Positions 36,701 through 47,300 of a stretch of 64,000 nucleotides of DNA are shown here, in pieces. The stretch comes from Pomacea canaliculata (lineage: Eukaryota > Mollusca > Gastropoda > Architaenioglossa > Ampullariidae): contig NC_037596.1 in assembly GCF_003073045.1 (NCBI RefSeq), forward strand, positions 28,494,392-28,558,391. Direction: 5' to 3'. Both the position numbers and the translations under genes were made by a program. The notes under the pieces are model-generated. The model saw nothing but the letters and a program-made list of their open reading frames with translations. It made no database searches and had not been told where the DNA came from. Position 1 is the first letter of the stretch. Every line of letters begins with the position of its first letter.

Positions 36701-39598
36701 TTAATTCCGTTATTGACTAACACTTCTTTAAATGTGTAAATTTACACATAAATAGTCACGAATTTATTTGTAGTTTTATTTTTATTTTAGAGATTTTATC
36801 AGTACTGACACACATTTATACATATATAACAAAACATGTTAAAGTACTATATGTAATATTATTAAAATAATTAATGTGACACATTGTCTAACCGCTTTTT
36901 ATGACTCTCTATGTTTTATGTATATCAGTGTGTGCGCCTGCGCTGATGATTATGTGTACAGAAAAAAATGTTTATTTCAAATAATCATTAGCGTCATGAT
37001 GTTGTATTTATTCATTTACACAATAATGCAGTTTATGGTAAAAAAATTTCTTGCCTGGGAAGACCGAGTTGTCTGCAAACGACTTTAGGAAAATTGTCGT
37101 CAGGGACACACACTGTGAACCACTCACTTCCTAGTTGTAGTTTCTACTCGACCTCTGTCAGGTAATTGTGAGCCTGTCAGACGCACTTGTTCGGGTTCTG
37201 TCAAAATATGTTTTTAATATATATGTATATTTCATCGTAACAAGGTAGGTGGAAGACTGCTTATTAAATGTATACGGTACAGGTATAAAGACATATGGTG
37301 ACAATAACTCTTGAAACGAACAGAAGAAAACATCATAAATACGGTCACTGCAGATAACTCCGACATCTTCGTCATGCTTGCAGTTGTGTGTGTACAGTCC
37401 TCTGTGTTGACATTGGAGTAGGTCAGTCTCTGACCCTTGACACCTCACGTCATCCAATAGAATTGTACCTGTGCCTTGTCCATACATTGATGATCTCACA
37501 GCCAGGGATCGAGTACTGCCAGAACAAAGAGAATGCACCCTAAAGTAGTAATGACTAATTATTTAATATTTTAAGCAATTCAGTCAGCAAACTTAAGATT
37601 ATTGAAGTATATTTATGAGGCTTTTAGAGCCCTTTAGTTTTCTCATTTCCCACAGTCATTAACACTTTAGCAGTCAGCGACTGTCAAGGTCTGAAGGCGA
37701 TAGAGAAAGAGAGGTGGAGATTGTGAAGACTGCAAAAGACACACAGCTAACGTTTATGCAAATTAGTTTCTTTAGTCTCAAAGCTTAATAACTTTTACTT
37801 TTTACCTCATGGGCACCAAAAAAAAAAATTAAATGTTGGATGCATGACTACCTTGATACATATGATTAAATCCCAGTGTCGTCCTTAGGAATGGGAATCC
37901 CATGGGAATCCCATGGTAAACGTCCCATGGGATAGGATGGGACAGCACACATTTGTATTTCCCATGGTAGTCGATACTTGATATTGTAAAATAAATTTAC
38001 GCTGAAATTTGCATTGTCAGACTTTTTAAGCACAGGAAAAATACTTTTTTATTCCAGTTTCATTATGCCATGACTTTGTTAACATGTGTGCAATGCGCAG
38101 TGTTGTCCATAGGAATGTTATTACCATGGGAAACGTCCCATGGGATGGGATGGGATAGAAAAATATGTCCATGGACAACCCTGTTAAATCCATATTCACT
38201 TAACACGTTGTGGTTAAAAAAAACTTTGCTATCATTATCATCTATTTCTTGACTTGTATTATTAGTCGCAATTACCAATTAACATTGTACTCGGGAACTA
38301 TTCTCAGTGTCAGAGCCTACAGAAGACTGTGCTTTATTTTTTGGCGGGTCTAAAATGGTGTTGAGCAGGTTAGGCACGATATGACTACCCCATGATGTTT
38401 GCAATCCAGTCTTTCTATGCATAGCTGGACTGGCTTTTTTTTTTCTTAGATTATCTGAAGACCAGTTTAAAATGTCCATCTCCTCATACATGTGTTGTTG
38501 TCTTTTCTCGCTTGTGGGTAGCAGATGAACAATGGTATGGTCATTTCTGCCAAGCGGTGGGCGGCACTTTAATCGTAAGCATCTGTCAAGGGTTAAGTGA
38601 AGGCAAGTGTTAAGTGGGACATGTGACGTATTGATGGGGACAGGGAAGCAACTTACTGACCACAGAGAGGTTGAAATCTCCGAGCAAATATACGAGCTGG
38701 TCTACTTATGTAGATGTTATGCATCTGAGATCACTCACGTGTTGAGTCCCAGCATCCTACAGGCCACCTCTGCCTCTGTTTTTCCGAATCTGTCGTCGCA
38801 CACTGTGCTCCATGTTCCATTGTATGAAATTTCTAGACGACCTTTAGATGTCGCCGTGCCATTTTTCCCTCGTACTAAACGTGCCTTCAGTCCATCTGAT
38901 AAATAATAGGAATTATTTGCATCTTAAACAGAAATGGTATTTGTCAGGTCAGTTATTTAATTAAGAGGAAATCTCTATGCTTTGTGACTAGCGTAGAATT
39001 TTATTGTCTAATATTTTTTTTCTTACTTTTTTTCATTTTTGAATCTTCATACCTCTGCTTTAATTTTTAACAGTCTCGTTTTAGTGGGAATTTATTTAAA
39101 GTACAAGCCTGACATTTAGTCAATGATCGAGAAAAACAAAACCATTAACTGTAAAGAATTAAAGAAAATGAAGTTAAAGTATATCGTAATTGATAGGAAA
39201 ATAGAAGGGGTATTTGGAATTATGTCTGTTAATACTACTAGAATTATGAGATATTAGTACCATGTAAAATGATCCACGACTTAACGGGTCGGTTAAGATG
39301 GACTGTTCATGTAATCTTCCTTTCACTGATATACAGTGTCAATAGAAATATCATCCCTGCAATTCATTGATACAATTAGTTGAAGTCTGTCTAACGTTTT
39401 ATTCCTACAAATTGTATTTTAATTGTAATGAAATATATGAAATAAACCTTGCTTGTTCAATGCATTGCTGCTACATTCTTGAATATAAAATAAACACACG
39501 ACATCAAGAAACGGTCAGAATCCTGTCTACGGTTACTTACCTACATCCTTAAGACAAAGTACGAGCATAAAGCAAGTGGCCAGCAGTGTCAAGTCCAT
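30942..39598 (-). CDS. SRCR-immunoglobulin receptor, minus strand (partly broken)
   Basis: Start codon at 39598; the signal peptide exon 39541-39598 encodes MDLTLLATCFMLVLCLKDV. Then come four SRCR domains and four Ig-like exons (separate entries). Every domain begins and ends in phase 1, and each SRCR domain is split by a phase-2 intron. Six cysteines per complete SRCR domain and the two-exon coding fit group A SRCR domains. Exon 37055-37197 has one extra base and a premature TGA, and Ig exon 33495-33796 is shifted and runs into a stop. Because each damaged unit is phase symmetric, skipping it would restore an open frame. The role is inferred as a cell-surface or secreted recognition receptor of innate-immunity type. 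The 3' end is not established. It may be a decaying gene or one that skips the bad exons. Confidence 0.75.
32290..33480. other. Intron of the minus-strand receptor
   Basis: AT-rich intron between Ig1 and Ig2. At about 33,290-33,520 there is a local duplication; the 3' end of the Ig1 exon (cacttacagtaaac) has a decayed second copy at about 33,365. Confidence 0.5.
37874..38183. mobile_element. Small hAT-type DNA element (non-autonomous)
   Basis: A 310-bp insert in the receptor's SRCR1 intron, flanked by a perfect 8-bp duplication ttaaatcc (37866-37873 and 38184-38191). The ends are CAGTGTCGTCC and GGACAACCCTG, inverted repeats with 9 of 11 matches and the CAG start usual for hAT elements. Inside are repeated catgggat/cccatggg palindromes. 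No transposase. The perfect target duplication suggests fairly recent insertion. Confidence 0.8.
38279..38580 (-). mobile_element. Possible LINE endonuclease fragment
   Basis: An open minus-strand frame beginning near 38,580 reads RPPLGRNDHTIVHLLPT. This resembles the DH-containing end of the apurinic-type endonuclease domain of LINEs, where PPLGxSDHxxV-type strings are usual. The rest of the frame (to 38,279) is not recognised. Only about 17 residues support the call. Confidence 0.35.
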
Positions 39599-40372
39599 GT
39601 TGCTAGATGTCGGTCATCGACAGAAACGTCCAGAACACGACAAGACTTCGGGTGACGACTGCGATATTTAAGGCTTTAGAGGCGACAAGGAAAGAAACTT
39701 TAGTGAGAAACACGGCATTTGATTGGTCACTGTAACAACTTGTTAGAGTGTAGTACTGACTGTAACATATTGTCACAATGAAAAGCTAACGGTTTGTATA
39801 ATATTGTATTTGTTAATGCATGTTGCAATTTAACTGAACCTGTAATACTTTCTACTATTTTAGCAATTACTGAACAATTTTGTCTCAATGTGGTAAAGCT
39901 AGAAATAAATGCGTTTGCGTTGTATTCTGATGCCGCTTGATCACTCCTTTGTCTGGTAACATTTATTTAACATTTTAATACCTTTGTCACATCAAACGGT
40001 CACTAAAAAATGTTAAACTGTCGTTATGTTAGTCTACTTACACCAAATTGCCATTTGCTTTGTGAAGTTACTCGTGTTTATAAAAGCTATAGCTCTTCTC
40101 TAAATATGTATTTAATATTTTTAAATGTACGTTTAATAGCCTCCCACAGATAAATAATTGGAGTGTTTTGATCATAAATGGACACATGCAATGATTAAGA
40201 TGCTGAGTGTATAGCTTTTACCCGCCATAGATGAGGCTGCTTTTATTCTTTGCCGTTACAGTGTCAGCTGAGTGGAATTGTTCTGAAACACATTTAAGTG
40301 GATAAAACACCTGCAGATGATTACTTAAGTTCTTCCTTTCACTTCCGTTTACATTTTGGCCATAAAACTCAC

Positions 40373-40462
40373 CACGGTAGATTAAGTAAGCGGCAAACGA
40401 ATTGGGTTACATTGTCGTCATGGGCACATAGTGAATTCCACTTGTTGACTTATTGTATATGT
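40373..40462 (-). pseudogene. Orphan SRCR half-exon fragment
   Basis: On the minus strand the frame reads NKWNSLCAHDD and then FVCRLLNLPW, followed by a good donor (gtgag) at 40,372. It closely matches the first exon of SRCR4 (NEWYTLLVHND, YVCRFLNLPW). The upstream half is decayed and no partner exon is nearby, so it is a leftover from an old duplication or rearrangement. Confidence 0.7.
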
Positions 40463-41679
40463 AGAGATAAGGTCGTGAGAATGTAACTTAGAAATACTGC
40501 AGCGGTAGTAAATTAAATAATGAAAATTGTAGTTATTGTGACAATTTTTGGCTTCGAGGGTAGAGATCGTTGCTGCCGTAACTGGAGAGGTAGTTGTAGT
40601 AGTTATCGATAGCAAGCGATGCGATGCACGAGCTGCTCGGCAGAGTTCCTTACTATATTAAGTAGAATAGCGCTATATAATACAATGTGGGATATATATT
40701 TTACATAAATAAATCTAATATTTAACATTTATCATTTATAAGGGACCTAGGAATTTCCGATAGTTTGAAAAAACTTTTTTGATTGCCAAAATAAAACAGG
40801 TCTCAGATTAAAACATCCTTACAATTGATTATTTCAAGAATTTAGAAACAAGGAGTGAGTGCTATTGCACTGAAAAGGCAAAGCCTGCTTACCAAGAATT
40901 AAGGTTAAAGAAGTCAGCTTAATTAATATCTTCCTTTCTTGTGCTCGTTTATTCTCGGAGTGTACAGAGCCCTTAAGGTTATTGACAAATGTGAGACACT
41001 TATACTAATGTTCATAGGCTGTATCTTTCAAAACGCAAAATACGTTTAGTGTCTATGCTCCTAACTGTAGTAAATTCAAGAAAAAAAATGCTTACTATTT
41101 TTAATGAGTTTTGAGGTGAGAAATCATACCATTTTAAGCTGTAATAGATATACATTTTTTTTTGCATAGTCTGTCAGCATCGTAGATATCTCTTTTGTCT
41201 TGTAATATTTATATAACAGTATGAGTGGCGTGGATACATTGGTCATACCAAATACCAACTAAGAAGTAACATTAATTTGTGTTATACCTCGTTAATTGTA
41301 ATTCCTTTACTGTGTAATATCACTCAGTTCTTAAGAACCATAGCTCTCCCTCAATGTGCCACATGCAGAGAAAGAACAACGTGCCCGAGTTAACGAACAC
41401 TACTGGCCTCAATCTGTCTTTGTAATACACAACACAGAGAATACAATACTATGACTTTCAGGCGTTTGACTTTTTAAATTTGTTTAAAAAATTTAAAAAT
41501 TGTTAAATTTGCCTACATATGACTAGTTCGTAACACTTTATCAAGGCTCAGTTACGTATTGTGGGCAACGAATGTAAAACGGTTGTCCTCGCCCGCTGTT
41601 CCCACGGGTTAACCGTATTTTGTGTTTAAGAATATGGATGCAGAAGTTATTTTTTAAATAAAAGAAAAACTGTGAGTAC

Positions 41680-41893
41680 CTTCTGACATTAATGTCAAAT
41701 ATTTGTGCGAGAGATGGAGGGAATGTGTATGGGCATGTCTTTCTGGAAAGGTTATCTGCATCCGGTTGTGCTTTAGCTTTAGTGTTGAAAACGATGTTTT
41801 CAAGTTTGACGATTTGAGAGCTCGTGCTCTTATCGCAAACTTCCAGTGCGGCGAATTGAAGCGTGAGAGTTGTCCCGTTAAGAGCAGCACTTC
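41680..41893 (-). other. Unassigned candidate exon
   Basis: A 214-base stretch, GC-richer than its surroundings, with acceptor ttacag and possible donor gtactc, open in one frame for 71 codons (starting GSAALNGTTLTLQFAALEV). No family recognised. It could be an exon of an unlinked gene, an old tail exon of a receptor, or chance. Confidence 0.25.
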
Positions 41894-42458
41894 CTGTAAA
41901 TCAAATTTCCGGATGTAAAGTCAAAGCTTTACGAAGGCCAAGGGTTAGGCTTAAAGGGTAGAGACAGAATAGTGAGTACAAAACAGGATTTACAAAGCGC
42001 AGAGTTACACGTAACAATTGTATTAAAAAAATAACTAATGAGTGTTTACATTTGTCAAAAAACACCTTTTGTGTGTTTGTTTCAGTCTGTATGTCACCAA
42101 AATTGGACATTAAATTAAACAGGAATATTAAAAAGGAAGATTAAAGTATAAGTCTAAAGTGATGATGTAGACTGTACTATTTACTCCAGATACATACTTA
42201 TGATTAAATTTTCACTTTAGACTTTATACACAATAAAGTCTTCTAAAGTTTTTCAACGGCAAATTCTTGCATTCACTAGTCTTCCAAGTCAAAATATTTG
42301 TCAGGAACGCGCTTTTATAAAATCTCTTTCTCTCACTCTCTCAACACGCACGCGTTCCCTTGCGTATTCTTTCAAACATATAGCACAAAGATTTGTCGTG
42401 GAAATAAAAATAACTTTAAATCAATCCAACATCAACTAAATATATACATATAGTCAGT

Positions 42459-42544
42459 AGATCTTCCACACAGCGATCTTCAACTCCAACAGTTCTCTTA
42501 CAGATCTTCCACACAGCGATCTGCAACTCTAACAGTTCTCTTAC
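42459..42544. repeat. Tandem duplication, 43 bp twice
   Basis: Two adjacent 43-base copies, each beginning agatcttccacacagcgatc, differing at two positions. No coding meaning. Confidence 0.85.
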
Positions 42545-42759
42545 TGTCACTGAGACGGCATACACATGTCCATATCTATATACTTCAATCTGTCGTATGT
42601 TTCTGGAATAAATTCATTAGAGTCTTAGTTACTCACACTCGACTGATATCCACCCACACAAACGACTTGAGGCAACCACATATTCGTTCCAATGCTTATT
42701 AATAACAGGTGTTGACTCGGCAGACACCTACAGACGACTCAAAATATATTTGCTGGGGG

Positions 42760-42905
42760 TCAACACATGACCCAGGCACCACAAATAAATTCCCAGCACC
42801 ACACAGATACACTCCAGGGAATCACACAGATAATCCCGGCACCACAAATATACTCCAGGGAATCACACAGATACTCCCGGCACCACACAGATAAACTAGC
42901 AGGGA
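42760..42905. repeat. Minisatellite
   Basis: About three imperfect copies of a roughly 40-base unit containing actccagggaatcacacag and cccggcacca. It lies between the two head-to-head receptor genes. Confidence 0.75.
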
Positions 42906-43020
42906 TCGATACACACTCAATATCCCACGCGAACACCACACACACTTTCTATCCAACTCTCTTCCCTGCTCACAGCCGTCTGCTTTCTTCCAAATATTTT
43001 TCACTTGCGTCCCTATCCAA

Positions 43021-43054
43021 TTACGTCACTTTTTTGCGTCATAAAATGACGTCG
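43021..43054. promoter_or_regulatory. Cluster of CRE/ATF-like sites
   Basis: TTACGTCA (43021-43028), TGCGTCAT (43035-43042) and TGACGTCG (43047-43054) within 34 bases, with another TGACGCG just after. It lies between the divergent receptor genes, 1.3 kb from the plus-strand start codon. Function is inferred from motif only. Confidence 0.4.
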
Positions 43055-43507
43055 GGTTCTGACGCGAAACCACGACGCAATCAACACTCTTAAATTCAAG
43101 GCAATAATCTTTAACAAAATGAAAGACAGGGGCAACAACCTCCTGTCCCTAATAAACTGGTCCCTGACAATATTTTAAAGATAATAAAAAGTAATGATAA
43201 CTGGTGGTTGATTTTAGAGTGAATTATCTGACTATCATTTGAGGGACCAAGGCTTCGGTAAGCAAGACCATCAGCCTGACCTCTTAGTTTTTGGTTCATT
43301 TAAAATAAAAGCGGACGCAGGCTACTTAATCCTTTATTTTACATGTACCATTTGTATGAGTCGGCCTTAAGTTTGTCTATTTATTATAACTCTATAAGAT
43401 GCATTATGACACCATCTTGTGGAGCGATCATGCGAGACTACATGCATGTGTGTCTGTGTGGTGTGAGTTAGATACATGAAGTAAGTAATTATGAGAATTT
43501 GATGCCT

Positions 43508-43510
<3 letters not shown>

Positions 43511-43579
<69 letters not shown>
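43511..43579. repeat. (GA)n microsatellite
   Basis: About 34 uninterrupted GA units; it produces spurious SLSLSL frames on the minus strand. Confidence 0.98.
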
Positions 43580-43581
<2 letters not shown>

Positions 43582-44017
43582 TTTCTAAAATCATGACTGT
43601 ACATGGTCACTAAAACGATTTAAGATTCAATGGAATGTGTTTTGCTTTATTGGAAAAAGCCTGATCGAGGCGATCTTCACAAGTCTGACAACGCGGATGT
43701 TGGTGTCCTTATCACAGGCTTGCAGTATGGCTGGTAGGCGCCTTGTTCCCTTGCACCTAAAAACTAAATACACTGGATTTAGCTGTGCGTCACGTGTGCT
43801 GGTGTGTTCGTGTCAGAGCGTGAGAAAAATCGTAGAATGGATGCAAAGAGTAGTGGGAATATAAGGAACTGGCAAACAAGGATTTTATGAGTACATGAAT
43901 TTTTTCACAAAGTAATCAAGTTGTTGGATCAAATTACAGGATTTATAAAGAAACACAAACTAATGGTTTGGAAGTTCTTGCTGTTAATATAAGCTTACAG
44001 AACAGCAATTTAAATTA

Positions 44018-44092
44018 TCCTCCTCCTCCTCCTCCCCCTCCTTCTCCTCCTTCTCCTCCTCATCCTCCTCCTCCTCATCATCATCATCATCA
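44018..44092. repeat. (TCC)n/(TCA)n microsatellite
   Basis: A pyrimidine-rich triplet repeat passing from TCC into TCA units, about 280 bases upstream of the plus-strand receptor start. Confidence 0.95.
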
Positions 44093-44374
44093 CAGGCAAC
44101 AAAGCACAAGAACACACAACTTTACATAACTTATATGTCTTGCATGCATGTACTGCTCAACATGTTCACCTTAAACCGAATGTAGACCATCATTGCAGCC
44201 ATCAAGCCACGCTCTTTTTGCACACGAAAAGTTTGCCAATGACATCATCATTGAGGTTTTCTTCCGCGTTGCCATATGCAGCTTTCATAACGCTCTCTTT
44301 GTCGAGAGTCGGGTCGGGTTTTGATGCTGTCTTCAATGCTGCTTCATCAAACAACTGCTTTGATATCTCGCATC

Positions 44375-47300
44375 ATGAAGTCTAGAGCATATGCTCTTTG
44401 CTTCATCTTTGCTCTCTTCATCCCAAGTCTCTGTAAGTATACACTTTAGTATTTTTCTCTTCATTTTTGCTACTTAGTAAACACAGCATTCAAGCGGACT
44501 GATACTTAAAACAGTGGTTATTGTTCTTGTTTAGCGCTAGTATAATGAAAAAATTGCTTCTAGTTAATTTTGCTCAAAAAATAGTATTTGGACTAGAGAT
44601 ATTATTTAAAGACGTATTCAAACGTCTGTTTTGCACCATGCTATTTGTTCTATAGTTGGTCTTTAGTATTGATGAAGGTTTTTTTTGTATTAAGTGTAGC
44701 GTTATTATAAGATTTTTTCTTTCGGTATCATTCTTTAAATACATTTTATTTTAAGATGGACATGTCGCACGCTTAGCTGATGGAACATCGCCCTATAACG
44801 GCCGTCTAGAGATTTTACACAATGGAACGTGGGGCACAGTGTGTAACGACCTTTTTGGATATGATGAAGGACTAGTGGCCTGCAGAATGCTTGGATTTAA
44901 AAGGTGTCATTTGACATGCATGAAGCTGTTTTTGTTTGCAATATGCTTCCTGTTTCATATTGATAATAATCTAAATAATAATAAATAATAATAACAAGAA
45001 GCTTAAGAAGAAAAAGAAGAAGGAAAGTAATAATAACAAAAACAATAACAAAAAGAAGAAGAAGAGAAAGAAGTATCTTAGCCTCACGAGATCACAAAAT
45101 AGTAACAAAGATGTACAGGGAAGAACAATGCGAGGACTCGCAGTAAAGGGCGATCACTGTAGATGTAACGATAACGACTCCAGAGAACGACGTTAATGGC
45201 ATCAGGAAACTACTGGGACGATACTGAGTAATCTTCAGCATATCGAGAAAAGCCATCACATTAAACTGCAAAACGGTGATAATCACTTCAGCTTATTCAG
45301 CTCCGAGTCACTTCCCAAGCGAGTGATGTACATAAGAGTGGAGTCCAGTCAATAGGCCTAAAAAGTTCACACTTTAAAATAACATTATATACATTATACA
45401 CTGTCTTTTGGAAATCAGATGAAGAAAAAGAAGCAAAACACAAGGTAAATATGAAGGTCATCAATTTTTATCCAAATCGAAGCACGACCATAAAATACAA
45501 ACAAAATCAAGTACAGCTGATCCCGTCAGCCTGTTAGACAAAGGGACATAACTCTCTTTTAATAACATAATATCCATTTGGTGGAACAGAGATTTTTTGA
45601 GTTACGTATCCATAAAGTCGTGTTATATATTAGATTTTACATTATGTTGCTACTATTTTGAAGGTTTAGTTATATGTAATTTCATATGTATATAAATTCT
45701 AATGCACCTGTAAAATGCTCTTGTGATTTTTAGGGTTCTGAACTATAAGGTAGACAAATGGAAGGGTTCCGATCCAATCTTGCTGGATAATGTGCAATGT
45801 CGAGGAACGGAAAGCAGTCTGCTACAATGTCAACACGATGAATTATACAAACACAACTGCAGACATACTGAGGACGTTGGCATTGTCTGTGCCAACTGTA
45901 AGAAGCACAAGTATATAGTGTACATACCAAAACTATCACGCGACAGTCACTACACATATGTTTTATTAATAAATTCATGTATAAATCAGTGTACCATACA
46001 GATAGCTATAATTATAACAAGAACTACAGAATACTTTAGCAGTACATTAGAGGGTTACACAAAGTATGATATGAGCAGTACTTTATTAGATGAACGCTAA
46101 ATGTTTAATCAGCACGGTTCTTAAATGCATCAGTAAAATTAGTAAAAAGTAAAGTATATACTGGGTTGAATAAAAGGTTTCTGTTTATAGATGGGGATGT
46201 GAGCGCACGTTTGGTCAATGGGACCTCGCCATCCAATGGTCGTCTGGAAGTTTTAATCAACGAAACGTGGTTCAGCGTGTGTGTCTCTGATTTAACTCTC
46301 GTGTCGCGAGTTGCATGCACAACACTTGGCTTCCAAAGGTGACTTTATCGTCTATTTTAAGTATTTGTCATGCATCCTTTAACATATTCAAACGCTTTTA
46401 ACTGTTTCAAGTCTAGTTAATGCAATGATATACCACATCCAAAATCAGAATAGACGCAACTCCGCTAAAAGAAAGAGCATACGAAAATAACATTGACTCA
46501 TTGCTTACTAAAATCCACCTTTAAATTTTATGAAAAGATATCCGTTTACACAAAACCAAAAAAGGTCTGTTTTTACCAAACCTATATGCATTAGTTTTTT
46601 TTATCTTGTATAAAAAAGGAAATATATATATATCCCATAAATTATATTACATTTAATTTACACGCATGACGTGTTTCAGTTTGTGTGTTTTTGTTTCCAA
46701 TTTTGTGGTTATAAAGCACAACATAAAAATTTAACACTCACTTCAAGTTAGTGACAAAAACTTGTAAAATATATAGTCACTTTCTAATTTTTCAAATGCT
46801 GCTAAAATTACTATTATTGAATGTCTTTTGTTTCTGACAGCTCTAAATCAGCAGTATTTGTAGATCCTTCAATGTTTGGCCATGGTTCTGGTGATCTTTT
46901 AGTTCTGCTGGAGTGCAAAATCTCAGATACCGTGCTCGACCAATGTCTCTACACATTAGTTATAAGATCAGATTGTAAAGAACAACCTGATCTTGGTCTT
47001 ATCTGCAGCAATCGTAAGTAAAAATCTTGTTTGGTCTTCATGTTAGCATTAGTCATAATGAACCTACCGCGCAATGGTCGATGGTCATTCGCCGACCCAG
47101 CCTTTTATTTATTTCAATATAAACACTAGTGCACTAGCTTTATTTATTGCCCTGCTCCTTGCATGAAATTAACTCAAATAAAAAGAGAAAACTATCGAAT
47201 TAAAAGTTAAATGTTGAACAAGAATTTATCAATTAAATTCGAAGACATGACTTAGGCAAAAATGTTCACAATATAAGCCATAACATCTGACTTCTTAGGC

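Larger units (their letters stand above)
34308..38895 (-). other. Four SRCR domains of the minus-strand receptor
   Basis: Exon pairs: SRCR1 38739-38895 + 37343-37539; SRCR2 37055-37197 + 36491-36657; SRCR3 35844-35994 + 35318-35475; SRCR4 34634-34781 + 34308-34477. Typical motifs are GRLEISYNGTWSTVCDD and DEDVGVICSD in SRCR1. SRCR2 carries the one-base insertion (GTAGAAACTACAACTAGG where paralogues have a GTGGAGATACAG-type sequence) and a GC donor (cccag|gcaag). SRCR3 lacks the usual cysteine after the W/Y region (GSYLPVWPYRYD), so it may be missing a disulphide. Confidence 0.8.
39600..42450. other. Gap between divergent receptors, left part
   Basis: The minus-strand receptor start has a weak TTAAATA-type box about 70 bases upstream (near 39,665). 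Apart from the SRCR fragment at 40,373 and a candidate exon at 41,680, no coding sequence is supported. Confidence 0.4.

Noticed and set aside
43367-43594. Serine-leucine repeat protein
   Set aside because: Translation of the (GA)n microsatellite only.
43637-43864. 75-codon frame near the receptor start
   Set aside because: Part of it resembles 29,140-29,190, so it is more likely a dispersed repeat than a gene; a faint likeness on the other strand to the 29,770 exon covers only about ten residues.
45092-45286. Hydrophobic 64-codon minus-strand frame in the receptor intron
   Set aside because: Membrane-like composition but no recognised family, no clear splice borders and opposite to the host gene; left unassigned.
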